DNA of 64,000 bases from contig JADMJJ010000005.1 of NCBI GenBank assembly GCA_018780645.1, positions 248,001-312,000 on the forward strand, given 5' to 3'. The position numbers and the translations under genes are program-made. The DNA is from Burkholderiaceae bacterium (lineage in GTDB: Bacteria; Pseudomonadota; Gammaproteobacteria; Burkholderiales; Burkholderiaceae_C). Below, piece after piece: positions 26,696 through 34,810 of this stretch (positions are counted from its first letter, which is position 1; every line of letters begins with the position of its first letter). The notes below the pieces were generated by a model that had not been told where the DNA came from, ran no database searches, and saw only the letters and a program-made list of their open reading frames with translations.

Positions 26696-28846
26696 TCAGA
26701 CGGTCATCGCCTCCTCGATCTCTTTCATCGCGTCCAGCGTCGCCTGCTTGAACTTGCTACCGTTCATGAACGGCGCCTTCAGCAGATGGCCGATCACGCT
26801 GTCGGTCTCGACGCGCTGGCGCAGGCCCTTGAACATGTCCATGTTGCCGGCATTGATGCCGGCATCGAGCTGGTTCTGCATATCGCCGAGCAGCTTGCTC
26901 AGATGGGCCTCGATGGCATCGGTCAGCTCGGCCGGGTTGCCGTCGGTGCCGGCCGACTCCAGGCTCTTGCGCAGGGTCTGCAGCTCGACGCCCAGCTCGG
27001 CCGGAATGCGCGCCCAGCGCTCCAGCATGAATTTTCGCTGCGCCACGATACCGCTGGGCTTGGACTCCGCTGCGGCCTCGCGCTTGGCCTCCAGCAGTTG
27101 GGCCAGCACGTCGTCGTCGATCAGTTTCTGCAGGATCTGCACGGCATCGCCGTATTTCTCGCCCTCGGCCGCATCGGAGGCACGACCCCAGGTCTGCGTC
27201 AGCTTCGCGATCCGGTCGCTGATGTCCTTGCTGTCGCTGCCGCTGGCCTTGATGGCCGCCAGATAGTCGGCTTCGAGCTGGTTGAACAGCTCGAAATAGC
27301 GGGCTGCGGCGGCATCGTCCGTCTGCTCCTCGGCTTCGGTCTCGGCCACCCCTTCCTCGACATCTTCCTCGACCTTGGCCTGCACCTTGGCCAGGGCCTG
27401 CTCGACCTCGGCCAGCATGGTGTTGGCCGTGTCGAACTCCTTTTTGCGCGCGAACACACCGGCCTCGCTGACCTTGAGCTTGATGTCCTGCGCATCGGTA
27501 CGGCCGGAGGTAATGGCCTCCTTGACCTTGGGCAGCAGGGCGGCCAGGCGGGCGTTGAAGGCCGCACCCTCGTCGCCGCCCGTGGCCGTGGGCTTGACGG
27601 CGGGGGCATCGCCCGGCAGCGGCGGCGCCGGCGGGATGGTGCCACCGCCCTGCCCCAACAGCTTCTCGACTGCATCGAGCAGGCCATTGGCGGAGTCGAA
27701 CTCCTTCTTGCGCGCGAACATGCCCGCTTCGCTGACCTTGAGCTTGATGTCGGTGGCCGCCTCGGGCGGCCCGCCCTTGATGCGCGGCAGCAGGGCCGCC
27801 AGCCGGGTGTTGAACTTCTGGCCCGGGTCATTGGGGTCGACAGGGGCGGTCGTGGCCGGCGGTTTCACCTCGCCACCGGCGGTCGGCCTAGGCGGCGCGG
27901 GCGGAATCGCCACCTTGGCCAGATCGACCGGGTTGCCCAGCATGGTATTGAGCATGGCCATGGACTTCAGCGCCGCGACCCAGTCACGGGTCGTCGCCTT
28001 GCCTGCCATGAACTCGAACACACCGCGCAGGCGCTGGGCATCCGGGCGCTGCTCCTTCATTGCCTTCAGGTACAGCGGCTCCAGCGTCAGCAGCTTTTCT
28101 TCGTACTGCGCCTGCTCGGCGGTGATCGGGCCGTCCTCGTCTTCGTCATCGTCCTGGTCGGCACCGCTTTCGGCCGGCTCGCCGTCATCGTCGATGTCGT
28201 TCGGGTCTTCGCCGCGCACGCGGATCTTGTAGCGCTGCTCGGTCTGCTTGAGCAGCGCTTCCTTGATTTTCTTGGCCATGCCGGCGGCCTGGGTCATCAG
28301 CACGAAGGTGTGGGCGTTCTGCTCGAAAATGCATTCGCCCATCACGAACTTCACGCCGCTGGTCGTGCCCAGCTCGGTGGTCAGCAGCTTGCGCCGCGGC
28401 GGGCCAATGGGCTTGCGCGAGACCATCACCACGCAGTCCTTGCCGGCCACTGCAATCATCGCCTTCAGCACCGTACCCTTGCGCACCTCGCGCAGCAGCG
28501 GCACCATCTTGGTGGTCAGCAGGGTCGGGCTTTCCTCTTCCTCGCCCTCGCTCTCCTGAGCCTCCTTGTCGGCCTTCTCGATTTCCTTCTCGATGCTCTT
28601 GCGCTCGTCCTTGATCGCGGCGTCGACGTCCTTCAGATAGGCGGCCAGCGGCTTGTCGGCCTTGTTCTTCTTGAGCAGGTCGTCGGCCTCCTCCTGCACC
28701 TCGTCCAGCGCCTTGAGCTGCTCCTCCGGGCCGGCCTTCTCGGCTTTGGAGAGTGCCGCCAGGGCCTTGAGCCAGGCCTTGTCGTCATAGTCCAGCTTCT
28801 TGCTGAAGTCGGACCAATTCTTCTCGGTCAGGTACTTGTTGCTCAT
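26696..28846 (-). CDS. 716-residue acidic helical-repeat protein, paralogue of 32814-34520
   Basis: Start ATG at 28846 with GGGAG upstream. It begins SNKYLTEKNWSDFSKKLDYD, matching the start of the 568-residue protein encoded at 32814-34520. The shared architecture is: helical N-terminus with ALDEVQEEADDLLKK; an alpha/beta segment at about 105-210; an acidic linker (residues about 215-240, many Asp/Glu); then helical hairpins. Two near-identical units, at about residues 345-400 and 424-485, contain FNTRLAALLPRIKGG then DIKLKVSEAGMFARKKEFDS, separated by Pro/Ala linkers. No signal peptide. It is 196 nt downstream of the PI-kinase-like gene on the same strand. Function unknown; the duplicated gene in one locus argues for a multi-part assembly or a set of targets. 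Confidence 0.82.
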   Translation of the reverse strand: MSNKYLTEKNWSDFSKKLDYDDKAWLKALAALSKAEKAGPEEQLKALDEVQEEADDLLKKNKADKPLAAYLKDVDAAIKDERKSIEKEIEKADKEAQESEGEEEESPTLLTTKMVPLLREVRKGTVLKAMIAVAGKDCVVMVSRKPIGPPRRKLLTTELGTTSGVKFVMGECIFEQNAHTFVLMTQAAGMAKKIKEALLKQTEQRYKIRVRGEDPNDIDDDGEPAESGADQDDDEDEDGPITAEQAQYEEKLLTLEPLYLKAMKEQRPDAQRLRGVFEFMAGKATTRDWVAALKSMAMLNTMLGNPVDLAKVAIPPAPPRPTAGGEVKPPATTAPVDPNDPGQKFNTRLAALLPRIKGGPPEAATDIKLKVSEAGMFARKKEFDSANGLLDAVEKLLGQGGGTIPPAPPLPGDAPAVKPTATGGDEGAAFNARLAALLPKVKEAITSGRTDAQDIKLKVSEAGVFARKKEFDTANTMLAEVEQALAKVQAKVEEDVEEGVAETEAEEQTDDAAAARYFELFNQLEADYLAAIKASGSDSKDISDRIAKLTQTWGRASDAAEGEKYGDAVQILQKLIDDDVLAQLLEAKREAAAESKPSGIVAQRKFMLERWARIPAELGVELQTLRKSLESAGTDGNPAELTDAIEAHLSKLLGDMQNQLDAGINAGNMDMFKGLRQRVETDSVIGHLLKAPFMNGSKFKQATLDAMKEIEEAMTV

Positions 28847-28893
28847 CTTGGGCTCCCGGTACTTCGTTGAGGCTGTGCGGTGGCGCGCACGCC

Positions 28894-28975
28894 TGCGCCT
28901 GAATGCACCAGGCGCAGCATGCAGACTTGTTGTCGTGGCAGCAATTCGGGCGGCCCCTAGGCCATGGGGGGGCCG
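28894..28975. other. intergenic hairpins between the PI-kinase-like and 716-residue genes
   Basis: The 196 nt between these two minus-strand genes hold a hairpin with arms TGCGCCTG and CAGGCGCA (28894-28916) and a second with arms CGGCCCC and GGGGCCG (28951-28975). They could end the upstream transcript before a separate promoter for the 716-residue gene. I see no convincing promoter hexamers. Confidence 0.4.
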
Positions 28976-29042
28976 ACGCCGACCACTTTACAACGTCTTG
29001 GCCTGAACCCCGCACAGGCTGCCGGCACGGGGTCGGTCGACC

Positions 29043-32000
29043 TCAGAGCCGACTCGCCATCTGATCCTTGATATCGGCGATTTCCTTGGCACAGGCGCTC
29101 ACGGCGCTGTCGCAATAGGCCTGCCAGGCCCGGCTGGGCGGGTTGGGTGACTCCAGTCCGCGCAGCGTGACATTCGCAAAATTCTCAAACGCTTCATAGG
29201 CAGTGACGGCCCGTTGTCCTGCCTCCTGCCACGCCGCGCCCTTACCCAGCGCCGCCAGAAACTCTTTCTTGGCTTTTAGGGGCTTTTCCACGGCGCTGCT
29301 GATGCCGGTGTCCTTGTCCGAGATGAAACGGCCTGAGATCGCGGCCTTCTTGGCCATCGACGTATTTTCCCAGCTGAACCTGGGCATTTGGTTGACCTCC
29401 TGCTTCAGCAGATCGCCCTGCGCCTTCATCGCCTCGAAAGCCTGCGTTCCCTTGTCGATTTGCCCGTTCACCAGCAACTCGGCGCGCACCTGCGAGAGCG
29501 CCACATCGATGTCTCCCCGCATCGTGGCTGGGAGGCCCCGCCTGAGCCCATCGGCCGTTTCTTCAACCTCAGCCCAGAGGGCCGCAATGTCTGCGGTCGC
29601 CGCAAGCCTGGCCAGCGCCAGCTTGGCCTCGTGGAGCGTCGGCACGTCAACGTTGCCGATGGTGATGAGGTACTGGAGCCGCACCTCCAACAAGGCCAGC
29701 ACGTCCTTGGACTTGATCTGACCCCTGAGCAGGTCAGCCTCTTGCCGGGCCTGCGCAATCAACCGTTCGACCGGCACCAGCTCATCGAGCCGCTCGAGCT
29801 TGTTGAGCGTCTTCTCGCCCAGGAACAGCGACTTCGCGTTGTAGCAAGAGTCGATCACATTGCCCAGCATGCGGTCGGCATACCTGACGATGGACGGGTT
29901 GCTGACCTGCTGCTGGAAGGCCGCCACCGTGGCCCTGGCCTCGTCGGCGACGGTATCCAGCATCGCGTCATACACTTCGCCGTGCAGCGCCTTCGCAGCC
30001 GCCAGCACCGCGCTCGGCGGGCTTGGGCCCAGCGCCTGCGAGACCTCATCGGCCCGGATCTGAAATGCCTTCAGGCCTGGCACCCGGCGCCGTCCGCTGA
30101 GCCACTGGGCCACCTCAGACAGCATCCGCTTGATCGACCCGACCAGCACCTCGTCGTCGTCGATGGCATCGTCAGCGTTCGTCAGCTGGTCCTCCAAGGC
30201 CTTGAGCGCCCTGTTCTTGTTGTCCGCGCCTAGCACCTCGGCCAGGAACTGGCTGGCCACAGCCCCGTTAGCAGCCGGCAAGTTCGTCAATGCCTGGCGC
30301 CTGTCATCCTTCTGGAGTTCCTGCCAGAGTTGCACCGTCTTGAGCGCGCCAACCGGACTTTGGTCGGCCGTCACCCCTTGCGCTTTCAGCCCAAGCAGGA
30401 TGGTCTGATAGCGCTGCTCGCCACCCAGCGTCTTGAGCTCGGCCCAGTAGTACAGGCGGCGCGCCCAGATCTTTGGTTCGACCGCCACCTTGATGCTGGG
30501 GAAGGCCTGGATCACCAGCGCCTTGACCGCCTCGTCGGGCACCGGCAAGTCGTCATCCTTGGGGGCCACGGGCTCGGGCACGGCCGCTGCCTTGACCGGG
30601 TTCTTGTTGGGCGTGCCGGTGTCAAAAAGCCGCCATGCCTTGACCGGATGGGTCATGAGGAATTGCTCGGCACTGGGCTTGCCCGTCGCGTCCGGCAGGG
30701 TCCAGCCGTTGTCGGCCAGCCATTTGGCCAGCACGCTGACCTGGTCGCGCGGGGCGGTGAACAGATCCTTGTAGCCTTCCTTGAGCGGGATAAATTGCTC
30801 GATCACCTCAGCGGCCAGCGCCTCAAAACGGTCGTCCGCAACGTCGAAGAGTTCGCCGCCGCGCCGGCCCAGCGCAATCTGGATCTCGGCCGGGCTCATC
30901 CGGGCCTTGGCGGCGAGCTTCATGAACATCATCGAGCGCCTGGACATCTCGAAGCGCTCATCGGGCACCTTGTCCTTGGCCTCCAGCCCCGCATGCACCT
31001 CGTCGACGGCATCGCGGTGGGCCTTCATGCCATCGACCATGGCCGCCGGATTCAGCAAGTCCAGCTGCGCCAGCATCTGGGGGTCGAAGGGCTCGTAGGC
31101 GGCCGGCAAGGTCAGAAGCTCGTTGACGACCATGACAGTTGGGACTTCGCCTGTGGCCCCGGGCCGGCTGTCAACACCGCCTATGCGGCCCGACACCTTG
31201 TCGAAGTCTTTGCGGCTGGGCATGCTGCCGCCGTGGTCGATGGGCACCAGTGAGGGCTGGTTCTTGTCATTGAACTTGACCATGATGTTGCCGGCGTGGC
31301 GGTCGCAATTGAGCGACATGATGTCCAGCAGGGCCATCTTGTGCACGTCTTCGGCCGGGACCGTCTTCAGCACGCCGCGCGGCAGCTCGCCCAGTTGGTC
31401 CTTGGCCCCGGCGTTGTCTTGTGAAGAACCCACCACCTCCTCGACCGAGCCACCGGAGGCCTTGCCTTTTTCGGTCGGGCCGCCGCCCTTGATCGCGTAG
31501 CGGTTCACCGACACCACATGGGTTTCCGGCACGCCCAGATCGATGCCCGTCTGCCGGGCGAACAGCTTGGCGTTCGCACAGGCCAGAGCCTCCTTGATGG
31601 CACCGGCACCCGGCTGGTCGTCGCTCATGCCGTCCGGCGCCTTCTCGCCGATGGCGGTCTTGAAGATCGCCACGCGCTTGTTCACCGGCATCGCCAGCCC
31701 GTCCGCGTCGTGTCCGCGGCGCAAGTCGCCGGGTTTGGCGCCGGCCACGGCTTCCCAGTCAGCCCCCCTGAGCCAGCGCGACTCAGAGGCGCCCGAAGCG
31801 TCACCGCCGTCACCCAGGGTGATCGCGTCCTGGTAGGCCTCGTGGTAGTTGATCTTCGCGCGCACGCTGGCCGCTAGGATCTGGTCCTTCTCGCTCCAGC
31901 CGTCGGCCAAGTCCTTGGGGTCTGGAATGGCCTCGAAGTCCAGCGCAATCAGGTACTGCATGGCCGACAGCCGGCCCTCCTCGCAGTAGCGCTTCTCGTG

Positions 32001-32792
32001 CAGCCGCGTCTCGTCCGCCCGCTGCTGGCGGTCCAGCACATTGGCGAAGTGTGTCAGGTAGGCATCGGCCGCGGCGATCAGCGCCTGGCAGTCGCCCTTC
32101 AGGGTCTTGGCATCCGTCGCGGCCGCCTTGTCATTCTCCAGGGTCTCCAGCACAGCCAGATAGCTCTGGAACTGCTGCGACAGGGCCACGTCTCGCTTGT
32201 TCATGTCCTTTTCCCGTGCCGGCAGGGCTTGGATGTGCTCGAACTGGCCGACCGGGAAGCTGGCCTTCTTGACGCTGGACAACATCGGCGCCAGGTCGCC
32301 AAACAGCGCCTTCTGGCCCGCCACTTGCGCTTGCTTCTGTTCGGCGGCCGACTTGCCGTTGACGAGCTGCAGCGCGGCGATCTTTTGGAAGACCAGCGAT
32401 TTTTTGGCCTGGCTGGCGTCGTCGGTGCCCCTGGCCACCCTGAAGTTGCGCGACTTCTCGGCGAACTCTTGGCGCAGCTGCGGGGCGATGGTGCCGTCAT
32501 TGACCAGCAGCTCGGCCCTTTCCAGCAAGGGCTTCGCCTCGGCCTCCAACTTCGGCAACTCGACCCGGATGCGAGCCTCCCGGCGCAGCTGGGGCCGGCG
32601 CACGAGCCCGTCGGCCGACTTCTTCTCTTCTTGAAGCTGTAGCGTCGGCTGGATTTGGGGCTGCTCTACCTGGAGCTTGCGCCGACCCTGGGTCCGCGCA
32701 AAGCGCAGGTGGCTCAGCATCTGCCGTTGCGAGGCCGTTTGGCCGCCGTCTTCCGAGGCGCTGTCGTCCCGGTCCTTGCCCGAAGGGTCCAT
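29043..32792 (-). CDS. 1249-residue protein with PI3/PI4-kinase-like catalytic domain
   Basis: Start ATG at 32792, 7 nt after AAAGGAGAA. Residues about 370-690 carry the signature residues of the phosphatidylinositol 3/4-kinase fold, closest in pattern to plant gamma-type PI4 kinases. These are a VAIFK strand with K378, then GVPETHVV, a catalytic loop NCDRHAGNIMV (D497, N502) and PIDHG (D519) in place of DFG. The spacing of the last two motifs, about 20 residues, is as in that family. The N-terminus (about 300 residues) and the C-terminal 550 residues are helical and unrecognised. It lies 21 nt after the 568-residue gene and is probably co-transcribed with it. Families with this fold phosphorylate lipids or, in some bacterial members, proteins; which applies here is not readable. 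It could be an effector. Confidence 0.8.
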   Translation of the reverse strand: MDPSGKDRDDSASEDGGQTASQRQMLSHLRFARTQGRRKLQVEQPQIQPTLQLQEEKKSADGLVRRPQLRREARIRVELPKLEAEAKPLLERAELLVNDGTIAPQLRQEFAEKSRNFRVARGTDDASQAKKSLVFQKIAALQLVNGKSAAEQKQAQVAGQKALFGDLAPMLSSVKKASFPVGQFEHIQALPAREKDMNKRDVALSQQFQSYLAVLETLENDKAAATDAKTLKGDCQALIAAADAYLTHFANVLDRQQRADETRLHEKRYCEEGRLSAMQYLIALDFEAIPDPKDLADGWSEKDQILAASVRAKINYHEAYQDAITLGDGGDASGASESRWLRGADWEAVAGAKPGDLRRGHDADGLAMPVNKRVAIFKTAIGEKAPDGMSDDQPGAGAIKEALACANAKLFARQTGIDLGVPETHVVSVNRYAIKGGGPTEKGKASGGSVEEVVGSSQDNAGAKDQLGELPRGVLKTVPAEDVHKMALLDIMSLNCDRHAGNIMVKFNDKNQPSLVPIDHGGSMPSRKDFDKVSGRIGGVDSRPGATGEVPTVMVVNELLTLPAAYEPFDPQMLAQLDLLNPAAMVDGMKAHRDAVDEVHAGLEAKDKVPDERFEMSRRSMMFMKLAAKARMSPAEIQIALGRRGGELFDVADDRFEALAAEVIEQFIPLKEGYKDLFTAPRDQVSVLAKWLADNGWTLPDATGKPSAEQFLMTHPVKAWRLFDTGTPNKNPVKAAAVPEPVAPKDDDLPVPDEAVKALVIQAFPSIKVAVEPKIWARRLYYWAELKTLGGEQRYQTILLGLKAQGVTADQSPVGALKTVQLWQELQKDDRRQALTNLPAANGAVASQFLAEVLGADNKNRALKALEDQLTNADDAIDDDEVLVGSIKRMLSEVAQWLSGRRRVPGLKAFQIRADEVSQALGPSPPSAVLAAAKALHGEVYDAMLDTVADEARATVAAFQQQVSNPSIVRYADRMLGNVIDSCYNAKSLFLGEKTLNKLERLDELVPVERLIAQARQEADLLRGQIKSKDVLALLEVRLQYLITIGNVDVPTLHEAKLALARLAATADIAALWAEVEETADGLRRGLPATMRGDIDVALSQVRAELLVNGQIDKGTQAFEAMKAQGDLLKQEVNQMPRFSWENTSMAKKAAISGRFISDKDTGISSAVEKPLKAKKEFLAALGKGAAWQEAGQRAVTAYEAFENFANVTLRGLESPNPPSRAWQAYCDSAVSACAKEIADIKDQMASRL

Positions 32793-32813
32793 GCGTATTC
32801 TCCTTTGTCGAGC

Positions 32814-34520
32814 TCAGGCTCGGTCAGCGGTGGCGGCATCCAGGGTCTGTGCCAGATCCTTCAGCAGCGGCTCAAGCGTGGGCAGGAAGGACAGCTTCAC
32901 GAAGCCATTGTTGAGGATGTCCTTCACCATGGCGTCGGTGCTCACGTAGTCGAGGTTCTCGTTGACGATGTCCAGCGCCTGCGCCTGCAAGTCACGACGC
33001 TCGGCATCGGTCGTCGCGTTCAGCGCCTCGTCGAGCTTGTCGATCAGCCCCTCGTCAAGGAAGTCGAGCATTTCATAGACCACACCGGAGTTGGCCTTGA
33101 TCTCGGCAAAGTCGGGCTCGTCCTTGGCCCCTTCGAGGATCGCAGCTTCCAGCTGCCGCAGCTCGGCCTGGATCTTGGTGCGCGCCTGGCTCCACAGCAG
33201 GCGCGCCTGCATGAAGGCCACCCGGGGCGACACCGGCCGCTTGCGTTTCGGGACGGCCGGCGACGCAGCCGGGGCCGCAGGCATCGCAGCCGCAGGGGCA
33301 TCGGCGCTGGCCAGAGCCCGGCACTCCGCCAGCTTCGCAAGCGCCAGGGCCATGTCGCCGCCAGGCTTGGACAGCGCGATGGACTGGGCCATCAGCTTGG
33401 CGATGGCGGCGACATTCGGCCCCTTGGCCACGATCGCCGCCTTGATGGCCGGCGAACAATCCGCCAGCCTCGCCTTGTATTCGGTGGCCGGGTCACCCGC
33501 AGCCGCCGCATTGGCCTGCGTTGCGGCGTCACTGGCGCCGGCAGTACCCGCAAGCGCCCTCTTGATCGCCTCTTCGACGGCGACGAGAAGCGCCATCGCC
33601 TGGGGAAAGTCCTTGTTGCGCGAGAAGACTTGGGATTCGCTGAAACGCAATCTAGCCTCGTTTCCGGCAGGGGTGCCCGAGATGATCGCCATCTTCAGAT
33701 CCTCGGTCAGCGCCTTGACGCGCGCCTGGTAGGCCGCTTCCAGTGCCGGCTGGGCGGACGGGATACTGCCACCGGTCGGGGTGTCCGCTGCAACCGTCGC
33801 CGCAGGCGTGGCCGATGCCTCGGCTGGCGGCTGCGGCTCGGCGCCGTCATCCTGTTCATCTTGCTCGAACACCGTGCCGTCGGCATTCCAAAGCACCGCC
33901 TTGGCAATCTTGAAGCCGCAGGCCTTGACCGGCGCTCGCACCTTCTTGACCAGGCCGCCGAGCGGTTTGTCGAGCTGCAGCATCAGGCTGCTGCCGTCCA
34001 CCCATGCCGAACCATAGGCGCCGGTCTTGACACCGGTCTCGGCCTGCAGCTTGGCAAACAGCTTGCGCCCGCTGACCTTGGGACTCAGCGCCAGCACAGC
34101 GGGATTCTTGTCCTTGCCGTCGACAAAGCCGAATTGCACGGTGCGCTCGGGGTCGCGTCGGCACAGGGTCAGCTGGGCCAGCAGGCGCTTGGGGTCCAGC
34201 AGTGCGCTGCCAGGCTCATCGTCCTCCTCGGCATCCTTGTCGGCCGCCTGCTCCAGCGCTTTGTCGGCCTCTCTGCGCAGCTTCCTGGCCGCTTTATCGA
34301 TCTCGTCCAGATAGTTGGCCAGGATCTTGTCGCCCTTGTGCGCCTTGAGCAATACGTCGACCTGCTTGTCCAGCTCGTCCAGCGCCGAGATCTGCGCCTC
34401 GGGGCCTTGCTTCTCGGCCTTGTCCAGCGCGGCCAGGGCCTTCACCAGCGCTGCGTCCTTGTAGGCCGGGTTCTTGCTGAAGTTCTTCCACTCTTTCTCG
34501 CTCAGGTACTTGTCGCCCAC
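32814..34520 (-). CDS. 568-residue helical protein, paralogue of 26696-28846
   Basis: GTG start at 34520, with GAGGAT upstream, chosen because the protein then begins VGDKYLSEKEWKNFSKNPAY in register with its 716-residue paralogue. It shares the N-terminal ALDELDKQVDVLLKAHKGDK helix, the alpha/beta segment (about 110-205), an acidic/Pro linker and one copy of the helical unit (ARLRFSESQVFSRNKDFPQA, near residue 300). The C-terminal 170 residues are helical and differ from the paralogue. No signal peptide or membrane segment. It is the first gene of a minus-strand unit with the PI-kinase-like gene and diverges from pilB across 290 nt. Function unknown. Confidence 0.8.
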   Translation of the reverse strand: MGDKYLSEKEWKNFSKNPAYKDAALVKALAALDKAEKQGPEAQISALDELDKQVDVLLKAHKGDKILANYLDEIDKAARKLRREADKALEQAADKDAEEDDEPGSALLDPKRLLAQLTLCRRDPERTVQFGFVDGKDKNPAVLALSPKVSGRKLFAKLQAETGVKTGAYGSAWVDGSSLMLQLDKPLGGLVKKVRAPVKACGFKIAKAVLWNADGTVFEQDEQDDGAEPQPPAEASATPAATVAADTPTGGSIPSAQPALEAAYQARVKALTEDLKMAIISGTPAGNEARLRFSESQVFSRNKDFPQAMALLVAVEEAIKRALAGTAGASDAATQANAAAAGDPATEYKARLADCSPAIKAAIVAKGPNVAAIAKLMAQSIALSKPGGDMALALAKLAECRALASADAPAAAMPAAPAASPAVPKRKRPVSPRVAFMQARLLWSQARTKIQAELRQLEAAILEGAKDEPDFAEIKANSGVVYEMLDFLDEGLIDKLDEALNATTDAERRDLQAQALDIVNENLDYVSTDAMVKDILNNGFVKLSFLPTLEPLLKDLAQTLDAATADRA

Positions 34521-34810
34521 AGTGCCATCCTCTCGGAAAAAGCTTGATCCGTGCCCACGGCACCCTGAACCCTGCATCTTGCGTGGATGCAGCGCCAGCG
34601 ACAACAGGGGTTCGCGCTAGGGCCGGCCAAGCAAGCGGCCTATCCTGCCGCATATCGGTGCATAGACTGGATCAAGTCGGGATCAATTGGGCCGAAGACA
34701 GCCTGTGCAGGGCCGCGCAAGGGCTCCGCGTTTTGCAGGATGTACAGTGCGCCAGATAAGGCGATGATTCATCACCCCCGCCCTTGATTTCGAAAGCGCA
34801 GACCTCCACC
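34521..34810. other. intergenic region between accessory locus and pilB
   Basis: 290 nt separating the divergent 568-residue gene and pilB; it must hold both promoters. I see no convincing -35/-10 pair, palindrome or gene. This is the right-hand boundary of the accessory locus against conserved pilus genes, but no direct repeat or tRNA suggesting integration is visible. Confidence 0.5.

Noticed and set aside
26786-28870. 694-codon plus-strand frame opposite the 716-residue protein
   Set aside because: The minus-strand frame matches its paralogue at 32814-34520, which settles the coding strand.
34544-34759. 71-codon plus-strand frame in the gap before pilB
   Set aside because: No ribosome-binding site, no recognisable motif, and it sits in the expected promoter region.
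34521-34810. Attachment site or mobile-element border of the accessory locus
   Set aside because: No integrase, tRNA, direct repeat or insertion sequence is visible at either end of the locus.
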